The translations under genes and the position numbers were made by a program. The notes below the pieces were generated by a model. It saw only the letters and a list, made by a program, of their open reading frames with translations, was not told the origin of the DNA and made no database searches. Below are positions 15,182-22,710 of a stretch of DNA of 36,330 bases, piece by piece (the stretch's first letter is position 1; each line of letters starts with the position of its first letter). Source of the DNA: an uncultured Candidatus Melainabacteria bacterium (GTDB taxonomy: Bacteria; Cyanobacteriota; Vampirovibrionia; Gastranaerophilales; Gastranaerophilaceae); contig CASLVD010000012.1 of the NCBI GenBank assembly GCA_949398305.1, forward strand, positions 1 through 36,330, read 5' to 3'.

Positions 15182-15190
15182 ATTATAGCA
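15182..15190 (-). promoter_or_regulatory. Extended -10 element of the zinc-ribbon gene, leaderless
   Basis: On the minus strand TGCTATAAT is a consensus extended -10. It is followed by 6 nt and the ATG at 15175. No clear -35 box is visible. Confidence 0.5.
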
Positions 15191-15234
15191 TATTATGTAA
15201 AATTATGATATGATTTTAAAAAATGGAGCAGAAA

Positions 15235-15726
15235 ATGTACAGAATCGGTGTTGGTTACGATATTCATAAATTAATAGAAGGAAGAGATTTAATTATCGGC
15301 GGAGTTAAGATTACGCATGAAAAAGGACTTTTGGGTCATTCAGATGCGGATGTTTTGATTCATGCACTTATTGATGCAATGCTTGGTGCTCTGGCGCTTG
15401 ATGATATCGGAACACTTTTCCCTGATACCGACCCGAAATATAAAAATATAGATAGTACACTCCTTCTTAAACATGTTTATGAACTTATTCAGGATAAAGG
15501 TTACGGGATTGTAAATATTGACAGTAACGTTATAGCTCAAGCTCCGAAAATGATGCCATATATTCCTAAAATGAAAGAAGTTCTTTGTAAGATTCTTGAT
15601 ATTTCCCCTGATAATTTATCTATCAAGGCTAAAACGAAAGAAAAAATGGACGCTGTCGGACAAAAATTAGCAATTGAAGCGAATGCTGTTGTTTTATTGC
15701 AAAAACGTATAAAAAAGATGTATTAA
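15235..15726 (+). CDS. ispF: 2-C-methyl-D-erythritol 2,4-cyclodiphosphate synthase
   Basis: Step five of the MEP isoprenoid pathway: forms the cyclic diphosphate from CDP-methylerythritol 2-phosphate. RIGVGYDIHKL holds the first metal ligands (Asp, His); LGHSDADVLIHALIDAMLGAL and DIGTLFPDTDP are the canonical signatures. The final KTKEKMDAVGQKLAIEANAVVL matches the conserved C-terminal helix, with AVGQKLAI in place of the usual GRGEGI. ATG 15235 is preferred to ATG 15223 because it has TGGAG 6 nt upstream and gives the family N-terminus (163 residues). A TATGAT -10 lies at 15204-15209. Confidence 0.95.
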   Translation: MYRIGVGYDIHKLIEGRDLIIGGVKITHEKGLLGHSDADVLIHALIDAMLGALALDDIGTLFPDTDPKYKNIDSTLLLKHVYELIQDKGYGIVNIDSNVIAQAPKMMPYIPKMKEVLCKILDISPDNLSIKAKTKEKMDAVGQKLAIEANAVVLLQKRIKKMY

Positions 15727-15729
15727 TAA

Positions 15730-15906
15730 CTATTTGTTCCATCCGGTAAGTTCCACATGCAATTCGTCTGACGTATCTTTTATAAATTCGACAATCGGAG
15801 AGATATTTTGAATTTCTTCGTATTCCTGATTGTTTTTGCAAAAATTGTCTAAAACAATAATTGTGTTGTAAATTTTTTCACTTAATATAATCCTACGTTT
15901 GTTCAT
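15730..15906 (-). CDS. Small protein of 58 residues, unknown function
   Basis: An open frame too short for most gene finders. It starts at ATG 15906 with AAGGA about 9 nt upstream, and ends at TAG 15730-15732. The translation begins MNKRRIILSEKIYNTIIVLD and ends HVELTGWNK: a basic start, then an acidic, helix-forming protein with one cysteine and no membrane segment. It ends 3 nt from the convergent ispF gene. The ribosome-binding site and normal codon use support a real gene. It lies downstream of creD on the same strand across a strong hairpin. Confidence 0.55.
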   Translation of the reverse strand: MNKRRIILSEKIYNTIIVLDNFCKNNQEYEEIQNISPIVEFIKDTSDELHVELTGWNK

Positions 15907-15927
15907 ATGTTAATTCCTTTTTTAATT

Positions 15928-15955
15928 TTGGCGCAAGACATTTGTCTTGCGCCAA
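15928..15955. repeat. Perfect 28-bp palindrome (13-bp arms, 2-nt centre)
   Basis: Arms TTGGCGCAAGACA and TGTCTTGCGCCAA are exact complements around TT. It sits between creD and the 58-residue gene, both on the minus strand. Neither side has the T-run of a Rho-independent terminator, so a processing hairpin, a bidirectional stop or a protein-binding site are possible. Confidence 0.7.
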
Positions 15956-15964
15956 CGAATTATG

Positions 15965-17161
15965 TTATCTTACTTCACTGTTTTGATTTTCGTTGTACCA
16001 TTCAACATTTCTTGTTGCATACATAACAAGTGCCATTATCAGGAATAGTCCTAAACTTCCTAAAATTAATGATAAATCTTGCAGCATTAATAATATGTAT
16101 AAAAATACGTATAGTAAGGTTAGAATACCTGTAATTAATAATGAAAATGTTAAGTTTGTTTTTTTAGTAATTACAAAATATGTGTAAAGACTAATCAGCC
16201 CGATAGTCATTATTGATGATGTAATATAAGCTCCTGCAAATGGTATAAATTCTGATAGTGAAACAAGTAGTAAATAGAAAATTAACATTGAAATTCCTAT
16301 CATTAAATATTGAAGCTGGTGAATTGGTCTTTTTTGTTTTGATGTAATTTCGTAGATAAAATATGCTAAAAATGTCAAGGTTAAGAATAAAAATGAGTAT
16401 TTAACTGATCTTTCTGACATTCTATAGTTATCAACCGGCATGAGGAAGGAAACTCCTAATTTTGAAGCTTCTAAAGAAGAACTGGCAATTGCCGGAATAC
16501 TCCATTTTGCTTGAAATTTATCTTTTTCAACTTTTCTTTCTGTAGGTAAAAAATCTCCGTCAAAGCTAGGGCTTTCCCAGTTACCTTCAATATAGATAAT
16601 ATTATTTTGTCCGTTTGGTGTTAAATACAATTCATTAATTCCGCGGATTTTATATTGAATTTCAAACGGTATAAGTCTATCTGATGTGGATATTTTTTTA
16701 TAGAAACTTAAATTATTTGACGGAGTTAAATTCCCGCTTATTAGTTTAAATTTTGGCTGTTCAATAAATCCTTTTGAGTCTGAAATATCAAAATTTAATA
16801 CGGCAACGGCATTATCTATTTTTCCTAAAAAATTCATGAAATTACCTTTAATAGATACATCTGCTGTATAGACAGGAACTTTAAAAATCCCTTTTTTTCT
16901 TAATTCTGTGTTAACTTTCACATTGACATTATAATCATTGAGCGGTAATCTTTTCTGATTAATTATCAGTGCAGGTTCTTTTAAAGTTTGTTTGCCCGCC
17001 CAGGATTTACCCACTGTTTCTACAGCATCGTTACGGTATGATTGTCTGCCGTCAACTATTCCTGTTAAAAATGCAGTCGGTATTAACAGAATTAATAAAA
17101 TACCTAGAATCATGTAGAATTTTTTTGATTTTGAATGAGATTTTTTCATATATTTTTCCAT
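15965..17161 (-). CDS. creD: CreD-like inner membrane protein
   Basis: A 398-residue inner-membrane protein of the CreD family, whose E. coli member is induced by the CreBC two-component system and affects envelope properties and beta-lactam response. One N-terminal membrane helix (about residues 16-36) follows a basic stretch. A large extracytoplasmic beta-rich domain has SWAGKQTL and GPxLxVP-like ALIIN positions, and five or six hydrophobic segments fill the last 150 residues. AGGAGGT precedes the ATG. The gene has its own promoter (17210-17238). No creBC pair is adjacent; the nearest kinase is at 21.4 kb. Confidence 0.88.
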   Translation of the reverse strand: MEKYMKKSHSKSKKFYMILGILLILLIPTAFLTGIVDGRQSYRNDAVETVGKSWAGKQTLKEPALIINQKRLPLNDYNVNVKVNTELRKKGIFKVPVYTADVSIKGNFMNFLGKIDNAVAVLNFDISDSKGFIEQPKFKLISGNLTPSNNLSFYKKISTSDRLIPFEIQYKIRGINELYLTPNGQNNIIYIEGNWESPSFDGDFLPTERKVEKDKFQAKWSIPAIASSSLEASKLGVSFLMPVDNYRMSERSVKYSFLFLTLTFLAYFIYEITSKQKRPIHQLQYLMIGISMLIFYLLLVSLSEFIPFAGAYITSSIMTIGLISLYTYFVITKKTNLTFSLLITGILTLLYVFLYILLMLQDLSLILGSLGLFLIMALVMYATRNVEWYNENQNSEVR

Positions 17162-17209
17162 AAGACCTCCTTTATTTGGTTTTCTATTCTTAATAATAAT
17201 TCCGTTTTT

Positions 17210-17238
17210 AGTTTATACCAAGTTTTAAAATCTGTCAA
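17210..17238 (-). promoter_or_regulatory. sigma70-type promoter of creD
   Basis: On the minus strand a consensus TTGACA (17233-17238) is followed by TAAACT at 17 nt (17210-17215); the TATAAA at 15 nt is the alternative -10. The start codon of creD lies about 50 nt downstream. Confidence 0.5.
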
Positions 17239-17271
17239 TAGTTTTCTTGAAAGGCAAAGTATTACTATAGT

Positions 17272-17745
17272 TTAGCCTCTAAAGCGGTCGGAAATGTAAC
17301 TTAATATAGCTCCGCCAATTTCTTCATTAGGGTCAAATGTTTGTTGAGGGTTATGAGGTTGCAGAGAATTTTGAATAAGCATTTTAACAAGCGGTCCAAA
17401 TGCATCAGGAACCTGAATTTTACGGTAGATTCCTGCTAAGAATGTTTGGATGTTTGGTGAATTTGTGTTATTAAACCTTGAAAATACAGGATAAAGTTTA
17501 TCGATTCCTTTTGTGCCGTTATCAATCATCCTGTCTAAAATATAAAGGGTTTCTGTTATTTGGGCTTCGTGGTTTGAGTGTGTCAGGATATCTGTTAAAT
17601 AAGGCAAAGCATTTTCTTTTTGGCGCACAAAATAATCCACTTCGTTTTTATCAAAAGTGCAATAATTACGTCCCGGTTCAGGTAGCCGGCATGATGTGCA
17701 GGCGTAATACGGATTTATATTAATATTTTGAACTTGTTGGATCAT
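17272..17745 (-). CDS. Helical-repeat (HEAT/ARM-like) protein of unknown function
   Basis: A 157-residue soluble protein. The N-terminus has three cysteines (Cys16, Cys19, Cys29) in a CxxC...C pattern. The rest reads as successive amphipathic helices (ENALPYLTDILTHS, ITETLYILDRMID, GIDKLYPVFSRF, NIQTFLAGIYRKI, AFGPLVKMLI), like a short HEAT or armadillo array, often a protein-binding scaffold. AAAGG precedes the start. It is the last gene of a four-member minus-strand set starting near 20069, 8 nt after the large membrane protein gene. No specific family recognised. Confidence 0.7.
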   Translation of the reverse strand: MIQQVQNININPYYACTSCRLPEPGRNYCTFDKNEVDYFVRQKENALPYLTDILTHSNHEAQITETLYILDRMIDNGTKGIDKLYPVFSRFNNTNSPNIQTFLAGIYRKIQVPDAFGPLVKMLIQNSLQPHNPQQTFDPNEEIGGAILSYISDRFRG

Positions 17746-17753
17746 ATTTACCT

Positions 17754-19253
17754 TTAACTATATACAAATGGCGGGCCATTTTTGATTTCAAACAGAATGT
17801 TTTCAGCCATTGTTTTAAGTTCTTCTTTTGTGCGTTTGCCGCTGTCGACTTGTTTATAGAATTCTTCTACAAGCGGTTGGATTGCAGCATCTTTTTTTGA
17901 TTTAAAGTTGCGTAATTCGGTTGATACAAGGCGTTTTTGTAGTTCCAGTTCGGTTTCAGCGTTAATCTTTTTCACCTGAACTTCTTTTACCGCATCGCCG
18001 GCAAGTTTTCCGCCATAAGTTGCGGCGGTTAAGCCTGTTATTCCATAGAATAGATATTCAAATTGCGGATTTGCGGTGTCTAAAAGCCAGTTGTAGAAAA
18101 ACGCACGGTAATCTTCTACAAATGAATTAAACGCAGGGCGCGGTGTGCCGTCACCTGCGTAATTCGGGTTGGCTTTGGTTGTTGATGTTTTTAATTTTGT
18201 TATTATTTTTTCTAAAAATGCATTTTTATCTTCTTGTTTCCATTTCAGTAAATTAATTTGTTCTTTAATAAATAAAGTTAAATCTTTTGCACCGTCATCA
18301 ATAGACATAAACATATGTTCAAGAAGGTCACTGTCAACTGTTTTTGAGTTTTCTTCCGATTTTGCTACAACATGTTTAATTAAATCTTTGGTATTTTCGA
18401 TACCTTCTTTGAGGTGTTGTTTGCTTTTTGAAAGGTTTTTCATTGATAAAAATCCAAGTCCGATAATTCCTGCAAAAGTTCCGATTCCGAGCAGGATATT
18501 GCCAAGGTTGGAATTTTTTTCCTGCTTGTGCTTGTCATTTGAGGTGAATGGAACTTGTGATAGTGAAAGTTTTCCAAAATTTGGCAGAATTTTTTCATTA
18601 TCATCTTTAATATATTTTTCAAAATCGGTTGTGTATTTAGACAGCAAGCTTCTTATAATCTGCATTTTGCCTGAGAAGGATTGAGTTTCAACATCAATCA
18701 GATTTTCTTGAAGATTTTTTTGAATGTTTGCCTCTTTACGTTTTATCCAGATATCTTTGTAACCGTCTAAGAATGTTTTTCCCATAAATGCCATTGCAGA
18801 AAGTGTTAAAACACCTGCTCCCGCGATAAATGTTTTTTTGTTAGGGTTTTGAACGAACTGGTATACAAGCTGATGGGTTTCTTTACTTAACTGAACGTTA
18901 CGTGTTACTGCGGGAAGCCATTTTTCTTTTGGCAGGTCTTTTGCAATTCTTGTGCTGCGGCGTGCAAACCCCGTAACAACCGCGATTGTTGACATAACTC
19001 CAAGAACAACAGCACTGAGCGGTAAAAGCTTTTTATCAATTATTTTATTATCTCGATAAAGTGCCTCAGGCATGGTGGTGTTATCGGAAATTATGTATGT
19101 GTCTTTAGTACTGTCCAGTGAGCAGTTTTTATCTTTGACAAGATTATTTACAAGAACCCCTTCTTTTGTCGTAAGATTATTCCTGCGCTGTGAAGTTGTC
19201 AAATTCCTTTGCTGCCGTATAGTTTCCGCATCATGTAACGGATTAATGTTCAT
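17754..19253 (-). CDS. Large multi-span membrane protein of unknown function
   Basis: An unrecognised 499-residue protein. Residues 1-75 are polar, with many Arg, Asn and Thr. Hydrophobic segments lie at about 77-95, 141-160, 250-272 and 398-416. Between them are charged, Lys-rich helical parts (for example 170-245 and 275-360), possibly coiled coil. The C-terminal 80 residues are strongly charged and helical. It has no catalytic motif I can see. Its start overlaps the end of the preceding gene by 11 nt, so they are translationally coupled. Its neighbours (a CxxC protein and a HEAT-like protein) suggest a membrane complex, which is inference only. Confidence 0.75.
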   Translation of the reverse strand: MNINPLHDAETIRQQRNLTTSQRRNNLTTKEGVLVNNLVKDKNCSLDSTKDTYIISDNTTMPEALYRDNKIIDKKLLPLSAVVLGVMSTIAVVTGFARRSTRIAKDLPKEKWLPAVTRNVQLSKETHQLVYQFVQNPNKKTFIAGAGVLTLSAMAFMGKTFLDGYKDIWIKRKEANIQKNLQENLIDVETQSFSGKMQIIRSLLSKYTTDFEKYIKDDNEKILPNFGKLSLSQVPFTSNDKHKQEKNSNLGNILLGIGTFAGIIGLGFLSMKNLSKSKQHLKEGIENTKDLIKHVVAKSEENSKTVDSDLLEHMFMSIDDGAKDLTLFIKEQINLLKWKQEDKNAFLEKIITKLKTSTTKANPNYAGDGTPRPAFNSFVEDYRAFFYNWLLDTANPQFEYLFYGITGLTAATYGGKLAGDAVKEVQVKKINAETELELQKRLVSTELRNFKSKKDAAIQPLVEEFYKQVDSGKRTKEELKTMAENILFEIKNGPPFVYS

Positions 19254-19941
19254 CCTTTTCTATATCCTTTTCGTCTTCTCCTTTGAGTTTTTTGTAAAGT
19301 TGGTGAATGAATGTTTTTAGCTCAAAGGTTCGTTTTGCTTCATCGATTTTTTTGTCTTCATCATCTGTTTCTTGAGTTCCGAAGACAAAGAAGAGAGATT
19401 TTAATTTCTTTTTCAAGTCTGATGTGAATTTAGAGATTTTTTCGCCTATTGCGGCTTTTAGTTCTCCGTATATTGCTGTTAATTTATCAGAAATATCAGC
19501 TATTTTTTGATTAATTGCCTGTGTAAATCTTGCAATTGCAGCCGGAAGATTTTGAATTATTGTCAGAGCTTTTCCGACTATGTTGTTTAAAATAAAATTA
19601 ACGGGTTTTGCGATTACAGCGGGCATGGTGTTGGTTATAAGCACTGCCAGTGCCATAATTCTCTGGTGAGTGTTTGAAATATTTTTTTGAAAATCTGCAA
19701 GTGCCTGTAAATGGTTTTGTTGAGCAAGTTTTGCCTGTGCTTTTGCATTTTTTTGAGCTCTTAGCATTGCACCGATTGCGGCACACTGGTTGTAGCTCAT
19801 TTCACCGACATTTCTCGGGATGTCGCGCTTTGAAGTGGAATTTCCGCCTGCCATTCCGTTACAAATCGGGCATGCTCCTAAGGGCATTCCGTGAGGACAG
19901 GTTCCTGCTTTATGTGGACGTACGTGTACAGCGGTTGACAT
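19243..19941 (-). CDS. Protein with CPHG-x4-CPIC knuckle and long helical region
   Basis: An unrecognised protein of 232 residues. The N-terminus has a compact Cys/His motif, CPHGMPLGACPICNG (residues 15-29), which could bind zinc. A Gln/Ala-rich helix follows (55-90), then a mostly hydrophobic or amphipathic stretch (100-185: ALAVLITNTMPAVIAKPVNF, KALTIIQNLPAAIARF) and a highly charged Lys/Asp/Glu tail. ATG 19941 is preferred over an in-frame ATG at 19962 because AGAGGA lies 7 nt upstream and MSTAVHVRPHK is a more natural start. A 42-residue ORF ends on its start codon (TAATG). Confidence 0.72.
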   Translation of the reverse strand: MSTAVHVRPHKAGTCPHGMPLGACPICNGMAGGNSTSKRDIPRNVGEMSYNQCAAIGAMLRAQKNAKAQAKLAQQNHLQALADFQKNISNTHQRIMALAVLITNTMPAVIAKPVNFILNNIVGKALTIIQNLPAAIARFTQAINQKIADISDKLTAIYGELKAAIGEKISKFTSDLKKKLKSLFFVFGTQETDDEDKKIDEAKRTFELKTFIHQLYKKLKGEDEKDIEKDEH

Positions 19942-20069
19942 TAAAAAATCCTCTTCATACAAGAGGACACTTCAAAAGAATTATTGTTATATCCAAATTG
20001 CGCGTGGATAATAACTTTTCTTTGAGTGTTCCGGCTTTTACGGCTGCGGCGACAGCTGAAGATGTTCAC
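19941..20069 (-). CDS. Candidate leader ORF, 42 residues
   Basis: A GTG (20067-20069) with AGAGGA 6 nt upstream opens a frame of 42 codons that ends exactly in a TAATG overlap with the next gene. The product (starts VNIFSCRRSRKSRNTQRK, ends SSCMKRIF) is very basic and Cys-containing. The ribosome-binding site, stop/start overlap and good promoter 13-20 nt upstream argue for translation, perhaps as a leader peptide coupling the operon. Its odd composition leaves open that it is only untranslated leader. Confidence 0.42.
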   Translation of the reverse strand: MNIFSCRRSRKSRNTQRKVIIHAQFGYNNNSFEVSSCMKRIF

Positions 20070-20088
20070 TTCATTTCCTCTTAATTTG

Positions 20089-20117
20089 ATAGTAATTTAA
20101 CCAAAAAAACATGTCAA
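20089..20117 (-). promoter_or_regulatory. sigma70-type promoter of the 20069-17272 operon
   Basis: On the minus strand a consensus TTGACA (20112-20117) is followed by TACTAT (20089-20094) at 17 nt. A partial copy of the TGTAACAAA-type motif (20126-20142) abuts it upstream. Confidence 0.65.
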
Positions 20118-20135
20118 ACATGGTACGAACTTTTG

Positions 20136-21437
20136 TTACATATTAAATTCTTTTATAAATTCATTGACCCATTTTATCAAATGCGGAATTTCATATGGTT
20201 TTGGAAGATATAAATCTGCACCTGTATTTAGTACAAGTTCTTTATCATGAATAATTGATGTTACAATTATTTTGGAGTGCTTAAAATCTTCTTGTTGTTT
20301 TAGTTTATAACAAAGATTAAGCCCGTTTTTCTTTTCTAAATCTCCTGCATCAACTATTATAAGTGCAGGAATTTCATCTGTTTTCGGAATTTCATATTCG
20401 TTTACGGTTCTGGTTTGATATCCTTGAAGATTTAAGATTGTGTTAAGTAAAATACTCAATGCTTCATCTGTTTCAAAAATCAGGATTTTATTGTTTAATT
20501 CTTTTTCAAGGATTGAATCTTCTCCGGCGATTTTCGGGCGTTCCATAAGATAATTTGAACGATTAGGGTTATCAGCCATATTATGAATCTGGGTTAGAGC
20601 TGTTAAAACCTGTGTGGTATCTTTGTATTTTGTAAATTCATTTGTGATAATTCCGATTGTGGAATGTACAAAATTTGCGCGGCGTCCTGCGTATTCATCT
20701 CCCTGCAAAATCATGTAGCCTCTGTCTAGATCGTGTTCTGCATAAAATTTATTTGCAACAGAGTCAAATGCAAAAATTAAAAATCGTGCAAGTTTTTCGG
20801 CTTTTATGGTATCTGTTATTATAAGAAAAATATTTTCTGAAATTTGTCCGATATAGTCATTATGATTTAATGAGGCGCGAATAATTGCAATATAGGTTTG
20901 TAAAAGCTTATCAGACGCAAGTCCTGTGTATGCTTGTTTATAGCTTTCAAAATTTTCGATACTGATATATAAAGCTGCCCATTCATCGTTATCAGAAAGC
21001 TTCCGTTTAATTGCGCGAAGTGTGTAATTTTTGTTCGGTAATTGTTGTTTTGTGTCAAGGTTTGATTCAAATTCGCGGCGAAGGTGGGCATTCATTCTTA
21101 CCTGAAACTCTTCTGAATTAACGGGTTCTGAGAGAAAATCATCTGCTCCGCTTTCAAGAACTTTAATTCTGTCATTAAAGTCGGCAGATTTAGACATTGC
21201 AACAATTATCGGACGCATGTTGTAAGTAAGCGCGCGCACTTGTTTGCAAAAATCCGATAAATCATCGTCAAAACTGTCTGAAATTATTATCAAATCAGGT
21301 TCTTTGTCTTGAATAAGCTTAATTGAAGTTATTAAATCTTTTGAGATAATAACTTTATTTGTTTCGGATTCAAGTAATTTTTTATATTTTGTGGAAAGTT
21401 CCAGTCTTTTGTCAATGATAAGTGTTACTGACTGCAT
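20136..21437 (-). CDS. REC-GGDEF-REC response regulator with degenerate first receiver and GGDEF
   Basis: A 433-residue signalling protein of three domains. Receiver 1 (about 1-120) has Ser53 where the phosphorylated Asp should be and Glu104 for the conserved Lys. A GGDEF-fold domain (about 150-290) has SENIF (200-204) instead of GGDEF, so no cyclic-di-GMP synthesis is expected. Receiver 2 (about 316-433) keeps the acceptor Asp363 (IIVDAG) and the Lys413-Pro pair (YLPKPY) and should be phosphorylatable. No DNA-binding domain is present. GAGGA precedes the ATG, which lies inside the end of the histidine kinase gene (13-nt overlap), so the kinase is the likely partner. The output may be a protein interaction. 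Confidence 0.88.
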   Translation of the reverse strand: MQSVTLIIDKRLELSTKYKKLLESETNKVIISKDLITSIKLIQDKEPDLIIISDSFDDDLSDFCKQVRALTYNMRPIIVAMSKSADFNDRIKVLESGADDFLSEPVNSEEFQVRMNAHLRREFESNLDTKQQLPNKNYTLRAIKRKLSDNDEWAALYISIENFESYKQAYTGLASDKLLQTYIAIIRASLNHNDYIGQISENIFLIITDTIKAEKLARFLIFAFDSVANKFYAEHDLDRGYMILQGDEYAGRRANFVHSTIGIITNEFTKYKDTTQVLTALTQIHNMADNPNRSNYLMERPKIAGEDSILEKELNNKILIFETDEALSILLNTILNLQGYQTRTVNEYEIPKTDEIPALIIVDAGDLEKKNGLNLCYKLKQQEDFKHSKIIVTSIIHDKELVLNTGADLYLPKPYEIPHLIKWVNEFIKEFNM

Positions 21438-22171
21438 TTTATCCTCGCTTGTTCTTCGATTGACAGTATCGGGAATTGAAGTGTGAATGTGATTTCACCT
21501 AAATTTTGATTATCGTTCAGCGGAATTGAATTAACAGAAATTTCGCCCATCATTTTTTCTGTAAGATTTTTGGTTATGTATAATCCCAGTCCGCTGCCTT
21601 GAACTTTTCGTGTTAAGGGATTGTCAATTCGTGAAAATTTAGTGAAAATTTTATCGTAATCGTCAGGTGAAATATTTATTCCTTTGTTTGTGACTTTAAT
21701 TATAACTTTGTTATTATCCATTCCTGCTGATATTTTTGTAGTGTTTGTGCCTGAAGAGTATTTTGCACTGTTTTCGATTAAATTTGTCATAATTTGTTGA
21801 AATTTATCTTTATCAACAAATATCGCAGGCAGATTTTCGCGGCAATTAAATTCAAAAACTTGTGTTGGATACTGATTTTTTACAATTGAAATGATTTGTT
21901 CAATAGGAGGTTTTATATTTAATTCATTAAATACAAGTGTATTATTTTTTGATTGAAGTTTGGTAACAGAAAGCATATTTTCAACAAGATGAATAAGCCT
22001 GTTGGACTGTTCTTCGATGATTTTAATAAACTTTTGTTTGCTGTTATCATCAAGCTTATCCCAGGAGGTCAGCATAGTTTGTGAAAATCCGCGGATTGAA
22101 GTTAACGGAGTTCTCAGTTCATGGCTCACTGTTGATATAAAATCTTCATAATTTTGCTCTGTTGTATTCAT
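21425..22171 (-). CDS. Cytoplasmic histidine kinase without a sensor domain
   Basis: A 248-residue sensor kinase core. HisKA (residues 8-75) carries the H box VSHELRTPLTSIRGF with phospho-acceptor His17. HATPase_c (about 115-235) has the N box LIENSAKYS (Asn134) and a clear G2 box GSGLGLYI. The G1 box, normally DxGxG, reads NKGIN, which may weaken ATP binding. No membrane segment or PAS/GAF domain is present, so it depends on another protein for input or monitors a cytosolic state. The message seems leaderless, with TGCTATAAT ending 6 nt before the ATG. It overlaps the response regulator gene. Confidence 0.92.
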   Translation of the reverse strand: MNTTEQNYEDFISTVSHELRTPLTSIRGFSQTMLTSWDKLDDNSKQKFIKIIEEQSNRLIHLVENMLSVTKLQSKNNTLVFNELNIKPPIEQIISIVKNQYPTQVFEFNCRENLPAIFVDKDKFQQIMTNLIENSAKYSSGTNTTKISAGMDNNKVIIKVTNKGINISPDDYDKIFTKFSRIDNPLTRKVQGSGLGLYITKNLTEKMMGEISVNSIPLNDNQNLGEITFTLQFPILSIEEQARIKCSQ

Positions 22172-22177
22172 AGCTTT

Positions 22178-22186
22178 ATTATAGCA
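22178..22186 (-). promoter_or_regulatory. Extended -10 element of the histidine kinase gene, leaderless
   Basis: On the minus strand TGCTATAAT (hexamer 22178-22183) precedes the ATG at 22171 by exactly 6 nt. It lies just after the stop codon of the 22202-22525 gene, so the kinase pair can be transcribed on its own. Confidence 0.55.
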
Positions 22187-22201
22187 AAATTATTTAAAAT
22201 G

Positions 22202-22525
22202 TTAAACTTTGACTTTGCCGCGCAGCATTAAAGTTATGCCTGTAATAAGTGCAGTTCCTGCTGCTGTGAATAAACCGGAAATTAAAGATGACACTTTTGC
22301 TTTTTTATCAAGCTGTTTTTTAAATTCATCAACAGAAACTTTACCATCCCACATTTTTCCGTCTTTTGTCATTCCGCCGATTGGAATTTGGCCGTCTTTA
22401 GCTGTTGCCTGTGCTTGTTTTACGATTGCTTTGTTAACTTTTGACTGCATATAATATGAAGACAAAGCTCCGCAAGCCAAACCTGCACCGGTCATTATTC
22501 CCATACATTTTACTACACTTGCCAT
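22202..22525 (-). CDS. Small two-helix membrane protein, unknown function
   Basis: A 107-residue protein with hydrophobic segments at about residues 5-24 (GIMTGAGLACGALSSYY) and 80-100 (LISGLFTAAGTALITGITLML), flanking a Lys/Gly-rich middle with DGQIPIGGMTKDGKMWDGK, a pattern like a soluble beta-hairpin. AGGAGGT precedes the start. It lies 30 nt upstream of the kinase gene on the same strand, but the kinase has its own promoter. The shared motif at 22583-22599 is 58 nt upstream. No family recognised. Confidence 0.68.
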   Translation of the reverse strand: MASVVKCMGIMTGAGLACGALSSYYMQSKVNKAIVKQAQATAKDGQIPIGGMTKDGKMWDGKVSVDEFKKQLDKKAKVSSLISGLFTAAGTALITGITLMLRGKVKV

Positions 22526-22582
22526 TTCAAACCTCCTAAATTCATTTATATTAAAACAGATAATACCTAAAAATTGCTACTA

Positions 22583-22599
22583 TGTAACAAATGTTTAAA
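22583..22599. promoter_or_regulatory. Shared 17-bp motif TGTAACAAATGTTTAAA
   Basis: Same length and nearly the same sequence as 6491-6507, differing in the orientation of the central AT triplet and one base. Upstream of the small membrane protein gene on the minus strand, and 111 nt before plsC on the plus strand. Confidence 0.35.
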
Positions 22600-22698
22600 T
22601 TTTAGTCTCTAAGGTAACTTGCTTTTTTTCTTTATCAATCGTATTATAAAAGGGTTAAGTTTTCTTAAATGAATGTTTTATTTTGAATTTTATTAGGG

Positions 22699-22704
22699 TA
22701 GAAT
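22699..22704 (+). promoter_or_regulatory. -10 element of the acyltransferase gene, leaderless
   Basis: TAGAAT ends exactly 6 nt before the ATG at 22711, and no Shine-Dalgarno sequence is present. No convincing -35 box. Confidence 0.4.
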
Positions 22705-22710
22705 GAATTT

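Noticed and set aside
15629-15841. 70-codon minus-strand frame overlapping ispF
   Set aside because: It overlaps both ispF and the 58-residue gene in another frame; the latter has the ribosome-binding site.
18169-18684. 171-codon plus-strand open frame opposite the large membrane protein gene
   Set aside because: Its translation is Ser/Phe/Cys-rich, a typical antisense shadow of a Lys/Glu-rich gene; the minus-strand gene has the ribosome-binding site and operon context.
20117-22171. Active diguanylate cyclase
   Set aside because: The GGDEF position reads SENIF, so the catalytic signature is absent.
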